Below are positions 34,185 to 42,549 of a stretch of DNA of 64,000 bases, piece by piece (positions within the stretch are counted from its first letter, which is position 1; each line of letters begins with the position of its first letter). Below the pieces are notes generated by a model. That model was given only the letters and a program-made list of their open reading frames with translations. It was not told the DNA's origin and did no database searches. Source of the stretch: Tateyamaria sp947503385 (lineage in GTDB: Bacteria > Pseudomonadota > Alphaproteobacteria > Rhodobacterales > Rhodobacteraceae); assembly GCF_051195235.1 (NCBI RefSeq), contig NZ_JBNFZM010000002.1:62001-126000 (forward strand), given 5' to 3'. The translations under genes and the position numbers were made by a program.

Positions 34185-34203
34185 CCCTGTCTCAGTTTTA
34201 TCA

Positions 34204-34222
34204 AGACAACTTAAAGTTGTCT
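34204..34222 (-). terminator. Hairpin over the sciP stop codon
   Basis: AGACAACTT and AAGTTGTCT form a 9-bp perfect inverted repeat with a 1-nt centre (effective loop 3-5 nt) spanning the sciP stop. The minus-strand tail is not T-rich, while the plus-strand tail has five T. It may act as a weak terminator or 3'-stability hairpin between sciP and ctrA. Confidence 0.4.
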
Positions 34223-34489
34223 ATATTTTTGAACGCTTGTCGCCTTCAGCGCGTCTTCGCCATGTTCAGACACGGCACGCACCCACTCGGTGAATTCTTC
34301 CGCGCTGATGCCATAGCGCTCTAGCGCCGCCTCTTGCGTCATCAATCCGTACAGTACACCCCGCACCACCGCCGCCTTGCGCGATGCCACCCAGCGACGG
34401 GTGTTTACGGGCGGCATATCCGCCTGCGTCAGAACCGTTCCGTCCGGCAAGGTCACCGCTCGGGGACCGTCCACTTTCTTCAAGTACAT
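34211..34489 (-). CDS. sciP: SciP-type CtrA inhibitor (DUF1153)
   Basis: A 92-residue DUF1153 protein that matches SciP, the small helix-turn-helix protein that binds CtrA in Caulobacter and blocks its activation of promoters. The conserved core is VDGPRAVTLPDGTVL, then NTRRWVASRKAAVVRGV and EEFTEWVRAVSEHGEDALK. I chose MYLKKVDGPRAV as start. MSSAMYLKK 12 bp upstream is possible, but a further upstream ATG at 34579 is excluded because the CtrA box at 34534-34548 would then lie in coding DNA. Adjacent to ctrA on the same strand. Confidence 0.88.
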   Translation of the reverse strand: MYLKKVDGPRAVTLPDGTVLTQADMPPVNTRRWVASRKAAVVRGVLYGLMTQEAALERYGISAEEFTEWVRAVSEHGEDALKATSVQKYRQL

Positions 34490-34529
34490 CGCACTGCTCA
34501 TATTTGCTTTGGGCCGAGCATTGCCGCCT

Positions 34530-34552
34530 GCGTTTAAAGTAGGGTTAAACGC
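34530..34552. promoter_or_regulatory. Perfect CtrA box upstream of sciP
   Basis: TTAA (34534-34537), seven bases, TTAA (34545-34548) is an exact match to the core CtrA recognition pattern. The flanks extend the symmetry to GCGTTTAA and TTAAACGC, 8-bp arms. The site is 45 bp upstream of the sciP start and 60 bp upstream of mnmA, so it could serve either divergent gene. sciP is the expected target. Confidence 0.65.
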
Positions 34553-34611
34553 ACTCTTGAGACTGTGTCGGATTTTCATATATCTGTCGGCAACTTCCTC
34601 GGAGACATCTC

Positions 34612-35751
34612 ATGCTCGACCATTCCGGTCCGCTCAACTCGCTGGGCTTTGCCAAAGCGCCCGAAGACACCCGCGTGGTCGTGGCCATGTCCGGTGGTGT
34701 CGACAGTTCCGTCGTGGCCGCCGAGCTCAAGGCGCAGGGCTATGATGTGGTGGGCGTGACCCTGCAGCTATATGACCACGGCGCGGCATTGGCCAAGAAA
34801 GGCGCGTGCTGTGCAGGCCGTGACATCCACGACGCGCGCCGTGTGGCCGAAGAGATGGGCTTTCCCCATTATGTGCTTGATTACGAAAACATCTTTCAGG
34901 ATGCCGTGATCGACGAATTCGCGGACAGTTATCTGGCGGGCGCGACCCCTGTGCCCTGCATCCGGTGCAACGAACGGGTGAAATTCAAGGACCTGTTGGA
35001 GACGGCGCGCGACCTCGAAGCCGATTGCATGGCCACCGGACACTATATCCAGCGCAAGGTCGGACCGGCTGGTGCCGAACTGCATTGCGCCGCCGATGCA
35101 GGTCGCGATCAAAGCTATTTTCTGTTCTCCACAACGCCGGAACAGCTGGACTATCTGCGCTTTCCTCTGGGCCACCTGCCGTCCAAGGATGACACGCGCA
35201 CGCTGGCTGCAAAATACGGATTGGCCGTGGCCGACAAGCCCGACAGCCAGGACATCTGTTTTGTCCCAAACGGCGATTACGCGGCGATCATCCGCAAATT
35301 GCGGCCCGAAGCGGCGGCCCCCGGAGACATCGTCGACATCAAAGGACGCGTGCTGGGACAGCATGATGGTGTGGTGAATTACACCATCGGGCAGCGGCGC
35401 GGTCTGGGCATCGGGGGGCTTGCGGACCCGTTGTTCGTGGTCAAGCTGGATCCCGAAGCAAAACAGGTCATCGTCGGTCCGCGCGACATGCTGGCCACCC
35501 GCACCGTGCCGGTGCGCGAGGTGAACTGGCTGGGCGATGCCCCCTTTGACAGCCGCGCAACATGGGATGTGGCGGTCAAAGTGCGCTCCACGCGCCCGCC
35601 CACAGACGCTGTGATTCGTCCCACGGGGCCGCACACGGCAGTGGTCGAACTGGTCGCCGCCGAAGCCGGGGTGTCACCGGGACAGGCCTGCGTGTTCTAC
35701 GACCGGGGCAGCAGCCGCATCTTTGGCGGCGGGTGGATTCACCAAGGGTAG
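34612..35751 (+). CDS. mnmA: tRNA-specific 2-thiouridylase MnmA
   Basis: Thiolates U34 of tRNA-Lys, Glu and Gln. The 379-residue protein has the PP-loop MSGGVDSSVVA (residues 26-36), and the catalytic cysteines Cys116 (in VPCIRCNERVKF) and Cys216 (in SQDICFVPNG). The C-terminal domains hold YTIGQRRGLGIGG. The N-terminal ATG is 60 bp from the CtrA box that separates it from sciP. Confidence 0.97.
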   Translation: MLDHSGPLNSLGFAKAPEDTRVVVAMSGGVDSSVVAAELKAQGYDVVGVTLQLYDHGAALAKKGACCAGRDIHDARRVAEEMGFPHYVLDYENIFQDAVIDEFADSYLAGATPVPCIRCNERVKFKDLLETARDLEADCMATGHYIQRKVGPAGAELHCAADAGRDQSYFLFSTTPEQLDYLRFPLGHLPSKDDTRTLAAKYGLAVADKPDSQDICFVPNGDYAAIIRKLRPEAAAPGDIVDIKGRVLGQHDGVVNYTIGQRRGLGIGGLADPLFVVKLDPEAKQVIVGPRDMLATRTVPVREVNWLGDAPFDSRATWDVAVKVRSTRPPTDAVIRPTGPHTAVVELVAAEAGVSPGQACVFYDRGSSRIFGGGWIHQG

Positions 35752-35772
35752 CCGCACAGACCGCGGCGCGGC

Positions 35773-37584
35773 TCAGGCTTCGGCCTTTTCCGCCAGCATC
35801 AGCCATTCCTCTTCCGCCGCCGAAAGCCGCAACTGGCGCTCTGCCAGCGCTTCTGTTGCCTTGCGGAATTTGACCGGCTCACAGGTGAACAGATCCGGGT
35901 CCGACAGCAACGCCTGCACTTTGGCAATCTCGGCCTCCAACCGTTCCATCTCCGCCGGCAGTGCATCAAGCCGGTGCTTTTCGGTAAAGCTCAGCCCACC
36001 ACTGCGCGCTTCTGGCTTGGTTTTAGGCTTGGGCGCGGTCATCTTGGGTTTGTCCGGGCCTACCTCAGGCGCATCCGCGCCGCGCTGCACCCGGTAGTCA
36101 CTCCATCCGCCCGCATAGACCGTTGCGCGCCCGTCCCCCTCCATCGCCACGGTTGTGACCGCCACGCGATCCAGAAAATCACGGTCGTGACTGACCAGCA
36201 GCACAGTGCCGTCATATTGGTCGAGCAGGTCTTGCAACAGGTCGAGCGTTTCCACATCAAGATCATTGGTCGGCTCATCCAGCACCAGCAGATTGCTCTG
36301 CCTTGCCATGATCCGGGCCAGCAACAACCGCGCTTTCTCCCCGCCCGAAAGCGACCGCACGGGCGCACGGGCCCGCGCCTCGTCAAACAGGAACTCCTTG
36401 AGATAGCCCACCACATGACGCGGCGTGCCGCGCACCATGACCTGATCCGCCTTGCCACTCACTCGCATTTCGGGATCGCTGGTCAGGCTGTCCCACAGGC
36501 TTACGTCCGGGTCGAGTTGCGACCGCGCCTGATCAAAGACCGCCAGTTCAAGGCCTGTGCCAAGGGTCACGGTGCCTGTATCCGGCGGCTCTTGCCCGAT
36601 CAGGGTTTTGAGCAAGGTGGTTTTGCCCACACCGTTGGGTCCGACAAAGGCAATCCGGTCCCCGCGCAGCACGCGCAGATCGAAGGGGCGAAAGATGAGT
36701 TTTTCACCATAAGACTTTGAAATACCGCGCGCCTCGATCACCTTGCGACCCGATTTTGGTCCGGCGTCCAGCGCCATGGCCGCCGCCCCCTGCCGCTTGA
36801 TCTGGGCTGCGCGTTCGGCGCGCAAATCCTGCAACGCCCGCACCCGACCCATGTTGCGTTTGCGCCGCGCGCTGATGCCTTCGACCGCCCAGCGGGCCTC
36901 CGCCTTGATCTTGCGGTTGAGCTTGTGGCGGGTCTGGTCCTCTTCCTCCCAGACGGTATCCCGCCACGCTTCGAATGCGGAAAACCCCTTCTCCTGACGC
37001 CGGACCATTCCCCTGTCAATCCAGAGGGTTGCACGGGATAGCTCACGCAAAAATGCCCGATCGTGGGAAATCAGGACATATGCGGCCCGCGTCGCCTTCA
37101 ATTCAGCCTCAAGCCACGCAATCGCTTCGATATCCAAATGGTTTGTAGGCTCGTCCAGCAACATCAGCGCCGGTTCTTCTGCCATCAAACGCGCCAGCGC
37201 CGCACGGCGACGCTCGCCGCCCGATGCCGTATCCACCGCACGCGCGGGATCGAACTTCAACCCTTCGCCTGCCCGTTCAACCTTGTACAAATCCGACGGT
37301 GCCAGCCCGTGAACGGCAAAATCCCCAAGTGTCGCAAATCCCGACATATCAGGGTCTTGCTCCATATACCCCACAGATACACCCGGACCGGCCACGATGT
37401 TGCCGCTGTCCGCTTCGACCAGACCGGCCATAACCTTCATCAACGTCGATTTGCCCGACCCGTTGCGCCCCACCAGCGCCACACGGTCACCGGGCTGCAC
37501 GACCAACGACAGATCGGCAAAAACAGGATCACCGCCAAAGGTCAGCGAGATATCGGAAAGCTGGAGCAAGGGGATACGGGCCAT
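35773..37584 (-). CDS. ABC-F ATPase, Uup-like
   Basis: A 603-residue protein with two ABC cassettes and no membrane domain. Cassette 1 has GRNGSGKST and signature SGGERRR. Cassette 2 has GPNGVGKTT and LSGGEKARL, each followed by DEPTN(H/D)LD. An arginine-rich linker lies between them, and a C-terminal coiled coil of about 70 residues follows, as in Uup. ABC-F proteins act on ribosomes (E-site factors); Uup also affects transposon excision and branched DNA. Convergent with mnmA (21 bp). Confidence 0.9.
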   Translation of the reverse strand: MARIPLLQLSDISLTFGGDPVFADLSLVVQPGDRVALVGRNGSGKSTLMKVMAGLVEADSGNIVAGPGVSVGYMEQDPDMSGFATLGDFAVHGLAPSDLYKVERAGEGLKFDPARAVDTASGGERRRAALARLMAEEPALMLLDEPTNHLDIEAIAWLEAELKATRAAYVLISHDRAFLRELSRATLWIDRGMVRRQEKGFSAFEAWRDTVWEEEDQTRHKLNRKIKAEARWAVEGISARRKRNMGRVRALQDLRAERAAQIKRQGAAAMALDAGPKSGRKVIEARGISKSYGEKLIFRPFDLRVLRGDRIAFVGPNGVGKTTLLKTLIGQEPPDTGTVTLGTGLELAVFDQARSQLDPDVSLWDSLTSDPEMRVSGKADQVMVRGTPRHVVGYLKEFLFDEARARAPVRSLSGGEKARLLLARIMARQSNLLVLDEPTNDLDVETLDLLQDLLDQYDGTVLLVSHDRDFLDRVAVTTVAMEGDGRATVYAGGWSDYRVQRGADAPEVGPDKPKMTAPKPKTKPEARSGGLSFTEKHRLDALPAEMERLEAEIAKVQALLSDPDLFTCEPVKFRKATEALAERQLRLSAAEEEWLMLAEKAEA

Positions 37585-37628
37585 ACCGCGCAGCTAGTCG
37601 GTCCGCATGTGCCCGTCAACCAGCCCCC

Positions 37629-37679
37629 CTTCTTCTCTTTGGCAAATACTCCGGGGGGTCTGGGGGGCTGGCCCCCCAG
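37629..37679. repeat. Interspersed hairpin element, copy A
   Basis: CTTCTTCTCTTTGGCAAATA-CTC (37629-37651) is followed by CGGGGGGT and a perfect 9-bp hairpin CTGGGGGGC/GCCCCCCAG. The first block recurs with one base missing at 4407-4428, and the whole block order recurs at 24602-24646. It lies in the 127-bp space between olsB and uup (both minus strand). Confidence 0.6.
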
Positions 37680-37711
37680 CCGGTCGGATCCGGGCACCCC
37701 GATCCGAAATC

Positions 37712-38440
37712 CTACCCCAACACGGCCCGCAACAGGCGTTTGCGCGCGGGTGGGATCGCGCCGATCTCCAGTCCGGTGAACACATGCAGCGTGTTCATCT
37801 GGACATCGACAACCGCGTGATCGCTCACCCAGCCGCCCATCAGCAGGTAGGTCCGCAGCAGCGGGGGCATCCGCAGCATTGCCTTCTTTGCATCCGGTTT
37901 CCGCCGCAGACGCGCGGCATAGCGGAACACATTGGGGGCCTTGACCCGCGGCAGCCAGCGTTTGGGCGCCAAATGCCGTGCCTTGAGCATCGCAAAAGCA
38001 TCAAGATAATCGGCGGTCTCCGTTCCGGCAAAGGACGAGCAACCAAAAAGCAGTTCCACCCCATTGTTATCCACAAAGGACGTCATGGCCCCCCACGCCA
38101 CCCGCAGGATATCGGGATCCGCAGCATCGGGGTCCACGCAAAACCGGCCCATCTCGACCATCTTGCCGTCATACGCCTCCAACGCGCTCAACCCGTAATA
38201 CTGCGCCGAATAGCTGCGCGAAATCTCGGCACCGGTCAGGGGCAACATGCGGAAACAACTGACCAAAGCGTCGTCACAGACACGGTGGATCAGGATATGC
38301 GTGCAGATGGCGTCAAACGCATCCACGTCCCACGGCTTCGACAGTCCGAAACACCGCGCCCGCAATGCTTGTGCCGCCTGCACATCCGCAGCTGTCTGAG
38401 CAATGCGCACGGCGTAGCGACCACGTTTGAGCTTGATCAC
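37712..38440 (-). CDS. olsB: Ornithine N-acyltransferase OlsB (lyso-ornithine lipid synthase)
   Basis: A GNAT-family acyltransferase that makes lyso-ornithine lipid from ornithine and 3-hydroxyacyl-ACP, the first step of the phosphorus-free ornithine lipids common in marine Rhodobacterales. The 242-residue chain has the family blocks SRSYSAQYYGLSAL, MVEMGRFCVDPDA and LFGCSSFAGT. It starts at GTG with AGGAGGG 7 bp upstream, which settles the start. olsA is not adjacent. Confidence 0.85.
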   Translation of the reverse strand: MIKLKRGRYAVRIAQTAADVQAAQALRARCFGLSKPWDVDAFDAICTHILIHRVCDDALVSCFRMLPLTGAEISRSYSAQYYGLSALEAYDGKMVEMGRFCVDPDAADPDILRVAWGAMTSFVDNNGVELLFGCSSFAGTETADYLDAFAMLKARHLAPKRWLPRVKAPNVFRYAARLRRKPDAKKAMLRMPPLLRTYLLMGGWVSDHAVVDVQMNTLHVFTGLEIGAIPPARKRLLRAVLG

Positions 38441-38510
38441 AGCAGCGCCCTCCTGCCTTGCCTGTTGCGGCGGCCCATAGCATGGGCCCGGTGACAAAGC
38501 CGTGACGGTA

Positions 38511-38960
38511 TCAGCTGCCAAACGCTCCTTGCGTTGGCAGGATCCGGCCAAAGCTGCCCAAAAGCTGTCGCAGGAACGGCGTGTCGGTCACACCGCTGTC
38601 CGTCACACGGCGTTCCAGCACGACAACGCGCCCTGCTTCCAGCCCGAAACGTTCGATGTTCTGCAACACGCCTTCTTCGTCAAAGCTGATGGCGAGCACC
38701 TGACGATCCACCACTTCGGGGCGGCGCGGACCAAAGGTGCGCACGGTGTGGGCCACGTAAAAGAAATCGCCCCCCTCAAGCACACCGCCCGCCGTGGGCG
38801 TGCCGACCACGTCCTCGACGCTGGCGCGGGTGTCGATCCCCACCACCAGTTCCTGCAGGTCTTCTTCGGGCGGGATATAGCCATGGTTCCGGAATTGCGC
38901 AGAACAGGCGGCCAACGCCAGCGATGCTGTTAGCAGGATCGGAATGGTCCAGGTCCGCAT
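38511..38960 (-). CDS. bamE: BamE/SmpA-family outer membrane assembly lipoprotein
   Basis: A 149-residue lipoprotein of the BAM complex, which inserts beta-barrel proteins in the outer membrane. The signal MRTWTIPILLTASLALAAC has its lipobox at Cys19. The SmpA/OmlA fold follows, with LVVGIDTRASVEDVVGTPT and the later FYVAHTVRTFGPR. An ATG 12 bp upstream (MGAHMRTW) is an alternative start. Divergent from yceD. Confidence 0.88.
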   Translation of the reverse strand: MRTWTIPILLTASLALAACSAQFRNHGYIPPEEDLQELVVGIDTRASVEDVVGTPTAGGVLEGGDFFYVAHTVRTFGPRRPEVVDRQVLAISFDEEGVLQNIERFGLEAGRVVVLERRVTDSGVTDTPFLRQLLGSFGRILPTQGAFGS

Positions 38961-39066
38961 GTGCGCTCCCATCGTCTTTTTGGCGCCCCTCTTGCTCAGG
39001 AAGGGCCGTGCTTTTATCTCGCTTACCCAAGACCGCGTCTTCATTCAAGAAACGAAAGCATATTCC

Positions 39067-39618
39067 ATGTCAGGCTCTGCCCCTTCCCGGGACGCCCTTC
39101 GGGTGTCCGAACTGCCGCAAAACGCCACAACCGCCTTCGAGGTCGTGCCGGATGCGGCGGCCCTGACGGCTCTGGCGGACACGCTGGGCGTGGATGCTGT
39201 GCGCAAGGTGCGGTTCACCGGGACCGTTGCGGGGCAAGGCAAGGCGGACTGGGCGCTGCGCGCCAAGCTGGGTGCCACCGTTGTGCAGCCTTGCGGTGTG
39301 ACACTCGCGCCGGTGACCACGCGGATCGATGTGGACGTGGCGCGGCTCTATGTGCGCGACTACGCGGAACCGGACGCACCCGAAGTCGAGATGCCCGAAG
39401 ACGAGACAATCGAACCGCTGGGCGCGTGGATCGACCCACACGCCGTGATGGCCGAAGCCCTCAGCCTCGAAATCCCCGAATTCCCCCGTGCCACAGATGC
39501 CGAACTGGGCGAAGTCGTCGCAACCGAGCCGGGCAAAGAGGCGCTGAGGGATTCGGACCTCAAACCCTTTGCCGGACTGGCCGCCCTCAAGGCGCAACTG
39601 GACGACAACAGCGACTGA
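39067..39618 (+). CDS. yceD: YceD/DUF177 protein
   Basis: A 183-residue DUF177 protein, linked in other bacteria to 23S rRNA maturation and always found before rpmF. The conserved part holds the acidic stretch PEVEMPEDETIEPLGAWID and LSLEIPEFPR. The start MSGSAPSRDALRV is favoured over an upstream in-frame ATG that falls within the bamE promoter region. First gene of the rpmF-plsX-fabH unit. Confidence 0.88.
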   Translation: MSGSAPSRDALRVSELPQNATTAFEVVPDAAALTALADTLGVDAVRKVRFTGTVAGQGKADWALRAKLGATVVQPCGVTLAPVTTRIDVDVARLYVRDYAEPDAPEVEMPEDETIEPLGAWIDPHAVMAEALSLEIPEFPRATDAELGEVVATEPGKEALRDSDLKPFAGLAALKAQLDDNSD

Positions 39619-39818
39619 TCCCCCTTGCGCTGGCCGCAAAGATGGGTATTTTGCCGCGCTCACGATATTTTGGGTTGGACATGCCCACAGGCTTTGCCTA
39701 AACGCACGTCACGCCCGCAGAATGGACGACCGAAAACCGCGCCCACGGATGGGCGACCCGAAACATGCAGCCGCGCGACATGCGTGCGGCCCTGCCCGAA
39801 CCTCGAAGGCCCACCACA

Positions 39819-40025
39819 ATGGCTGTGCAACAGAATAAAGTGTCGAAGTCGCGTCGCAACAACCGCCGTATGCACGACAGCTTGACCCCCGCGAATCCCA
39901 ACGAGTGTCCCAATTGTGGTGAACTCAAGCGGCCCCACCACGTGTGCGCGGCGTGCGGTCACTACAATGACGACGAAATTGTCGCCATGACCGAAGAGGT
40001 CGATCTGGAAGACGACGCGGCCTAA
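39819..40025 (+). CDS. rpmF: 50S ribosomal protein L32
   Basis: The 68-residue L32 begins MAVQQNKVSKSRRNNRRMH. The zinc-ribbon cysteines are in CPNCGELKRPHHVCAACG. The 200-bp space before it includes no recognisable gene. It is followed by plsX after 31 bp, the classical link between ribosome and phospholipid synthesis genes. Confidence 0.98.
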   Translation: MAVQQNKVSKSRRNNRRMHDSLTPANPNECPNCGELKRPHHVCAACGHYNDDEIVAMTEEVDLEDDAA

Positions 40026-40056
40026 GCGACCGCAGGAGCAAAGGCAGGCAGCGCAC

Positions 40057-41148
40057 ATGACGGCCCAAAAGACCGATCTGGCCGATCAAAGCACTGCAAC
40101 CGCCTTTCCTATTACGCTGTCTGTTGACGCGATGGGCGGGGATTCAGGCCCCGCCGCAATTGTGTCTGGCTGCGCGATTTCCGCCAAGAAAAACCCCCGC
40201 CTTGGGTTCATCCTGCACGGCCCCGCCGATGAGCTGGAAAAGCTCGTTGCGCGACGCAAACCCTTGGCCGGTCGCGTCACCATCCGCGATGCCAAGGGCA
40301 TCGTGACAATGGACGACAAGCCCAGCCAGGTGGTGCGCTCGGGCAAGGATACGTCCATGTGGTCCGCCATTGATGCCGTCCGCTCGGGCGAGGCAACGGT
40401 GGCTGTCAGTTGCGGCAACACCGGCGCGCTTATGGCCCTGTCGATGATCCGCCTGCGCAAATTGCCCGGTGTGAACCGGCCCGCAATTGCCGTGCTTTAT
40501 CCCAGCCGCAACCCCCAAGGGTTCAACGTCATGCTGGATGTGGGCGCGGACATCCGGGCTGAGGCGTCGGACCTGCTGCGCTATGCGCTGATGGGCGCGT
40601 CCTATGCCCGTAACGGGCTGAACCTCAGCCGCCCGCGCGTGGGCCTGCTGAATGTCGGCACCGAAGAGCACAAGGGGCGCACCGAACTAAAGGCCGCCTA
40701 TGACCTGATCGCGGAAAACGCGGATGCGGCGGATTTCGACTTTGCCGGCTTTGTCGAAGGCGGCGATATCTCGGGCGATGTGGTGGACGTGATCGTGACC
40801 GACGGGTTCACCGGCAACGTCGCGATCAAAACGGGCGAAGGCACCGCCGCCCTGATCGGCGACCGCCTGCGCGAGGCGTTCCGCCACACGCCCCTGTCGC
40901 GGCTGGCGTCGATCCTTGCGCTCACATCGCTGCGGCGTCTGAAAAAGCGGATCGACCCGCGCCGGGTCAATGGCGGCGTGTTCCTTGGCCTGAACGGCAC
41001 AGTGGTCAAATCACACGGCAGTGCCGACTCGACAGGCGTCTCCGCAGCGATCAAGCTGGCGGCACAACTGGCCGAACTCGGCTTTAGCGACAAGCTGGCT
41101 GCACGCATCGCAAAAGCGACGCAGCTGGCAGAGGAGAGCGAGCGATGA
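40057..41148 (+). CDS. plsX: Phosphate acyltransferase PlsX
   Basis: Makes acyl-phosphate from acyl-ACP for phospholipid synthesis with PlsY. The 363-residue chain has the family opening SVDAMGGDSGPAAIVSG, GNTGALMALSM, and a C-terminal GLNGTVVKSHGSAD. Its TGA overlaps the fabH ATG (ATGA), so expression is coupled. Confidence 0.97.
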   Translation: MTAQKTDLADQSTATAFPITLSVDAMGGDSGPAAIVSGCAISAKKNPRLGFILHGPADELEKLVARRKPLAGRVTIRDAKGIVTMDDKPSQVVRSGKDTSMWSAIDAVRSGEATVAVSCGNTGALMALSMIRLRKLPGVNRPAIAVLYPSRNPQGFNVMLDVGADIRAEASDLLRYALMGASYARNGLNLSRPRVGLLNVGTEEHKGRTELKAAYDLIAENADAADFDFAGFVEGGDISGDVVDVIVTDGFTGNVAIKTGEGTAALIGDRLREAFRHTPLSRLASILALTSLRRLKKRIDPRRVNGGVFLGLNGTVVKSHGSADSTGVSAAIKLAAQLAELGFSDKLAARIAKATQLAEESER

Positions 41149-42116
41149 CGATCCGGGCCGTGGTGCGCGGCGCGGGGCACTACCTGCCCGCGCGCGTTGT
41201 CGAGAATTCGGAATTTGAGGCGACGCTGGACACCACAGACGAGTGGATCAGGTCCCGCTCCGGGATCGAACGCCGTCATTTTGCCACGGAAACGGACACC
41301 ACATCCTCCATGGCCACCGCGGCCGCGCAGGCGGCGCTGGCTGATTCGGGGCTGGAGGCGTCGGATATCGACGCCATCGTGCTGGCCACATCCACCGCCG
41401 ATCTGACATTTCCGTCTGCCGCCACGATGGTGCAGGCGCAGCTTGGCATGACGGGCGGCTTTGCCTTTGACGTACAGGCGGTGTGCGCGGGCTTTGTCTA
41501 TGCGCTCAGCAACGCGAACGCGCTGATCCTGTCGGGTCAGGCCCGGCGGGTGCTTGTTATCGGGGCGGAGACGTTTTCCAAGATCATGGACTGGACCGAC
41601 CGCAGCACCTGCGTGCTGTTTGGCGACGGCGCAGGTGCGTTGGTGCTGGAGGCCGAAGAGGCTGCGGGCGAGGCGTCAGACCGGGGCATTCTGGCCTGCG
41701 ATCTGCATTCGGACGGACGGCTTCGCGATTTGCTGTATGTCGATGGCGGGGTGAGCACGGGGACCAGCGGATACCTGCGTATGCAGGGCAATCAGGTGTT
41801 CCGACACGCCGTCGAAAAGCTGGCCGCCACTGCGCATACCGCGATGGACCGGGCCGGTGTGACCGCAGATGATGTCGATTGGATCGTGCCGCATCAGGCC
41901 AATATCCGCATCATCCAAGGCACCGCCAAAAAGATGAACGTGCCCATGGACCGCGTTGTGGTGACCGTGCAGGATCACGGCAACACTTCTGCCGCGTCTA
42001 TCCCGCTGGCCTTGTCCGTGGGCCGTGCTCGGGGCCAGATCAAGGACGGCGACCTGCTGGTGACCGAGGCCATCGGCGGCGGTCTGGCCTGGGGGGCTGT
42101 GGTCCTGCGCTGGTAG
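41145..42116 (+). CDS. fabH: Beta-ketoacyl-ACP synthase III
   Basis: Starts fatty-acid synthesis by condensing acetyl-CoA with malonyl-ACP. The 323-residue enzyme has the catalytic triad Cys114 (VCAGFVYAL), His250 (WIVPHQANIRI) and Asn280 (DHGNTSAAS). A hairpin GGCGCGA/TCGCGCC follows the gene at about 42145-42160 without a T-run. Confidence 0.97.
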   Translation: MTIRAVVRGAGHYLPARVVENSEFEATLDTTDEWIRSRSGIERRHFATETDTTSSMATAAAQAALADSGLEASDIDAIVLATSTADLTFPSAATMVQAQLGMTGGFAFDVQAVCAGFVYALSNANALILSGQARRVLVIGAETFSKIMDWTDRSTCVLFGDGAGALVLEAEEAAGEASDRGILACDLHSDGRLRDLLYVDGGVSTGTSGYLRMQGNQVFRHAVEKLAATAHTAMDRAGVTADDVDWIVPHQANIRIIQGTAKKMNVPMDRVVVTVQDHGNTSAASIPLALSVGRARGQIKDGDLLVTEAIGGGLAWGAVVLRW

Positions 42117-42193
42117 CACCGGCTGGGCCTTGCGCATTTTTCCCACATGGCGCGATTTCGCGCCGTTCAGCGTCATCCTGCAACCACTTGATA

Positions 42194-42223
42194 TTGACTC
42201 GGAATTTCCGGTCAACCTATGGT
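42194..42223 (+). promoter_or_regulatory. Promoter of ihfA
   Basis: TTGACT and TATGGT are separated by 18 bp and lie 20 bp before the ihfA start. The -35 box is also the left arm of an inverted repeat TTGAC-N12-GTCAA, which may be a regulator site. Confidence 0.5.
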
Positions 42224-42242
42224 CGGTCAAAAGGGGGACCTG

Positions 42243-42545
42243 ATGACTGACAAGACTTTGACCCGCATGGACCTGAGCGAAGCAGTGTTCCGTGAGGTGG
42301 GCCTGTCGCGCAACGAGAGCGCGCAACTGGTGGAGAGTGTCCTGGATCACATGTCAGATGCGCTGGTGCGCGGTGAACAGGTCAAGATTTCGTCCTTTGG
42401 CACCTTTTCGGTCCGCGACAAGTCGGCCCGCGTTGGCCGCAACCCCAAGACCGGCGAAGAGGTCCCGATCAATCCCCGCCGCGTGCTGACCTTCCGTCCC
42501 TCGCATCTGATGAAGGATCGTGTGGCGGCGGGCAACAAGTCCTGA
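42243..42545 (+). CDS. ihfA: Integration host factor subunit alpha
   Basis: DNA-bending nucleoid protein subunit of 100 residues. The alpha-specific arm NPKTGEEVPINPRRVLTFRPS is present. It begins MTDKTLTRMDLSEAVFREVG after an AGGGGGACC ribosome site. The MerR-type gene begins 4 bp after its stop, the usual alphaproteobacterial order. Confidence 0.96.
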   Translation: MTDKTLTRMDLSEAVFREVGLSRNESAQLVESVLDHMSDALVRGEQVKISSFGTFSVRDKSARVGRNPKTGEEVPINPRRVLTFRPSHLMKDRVAAGNKS

Positions 42546-42549
42546 GCCC

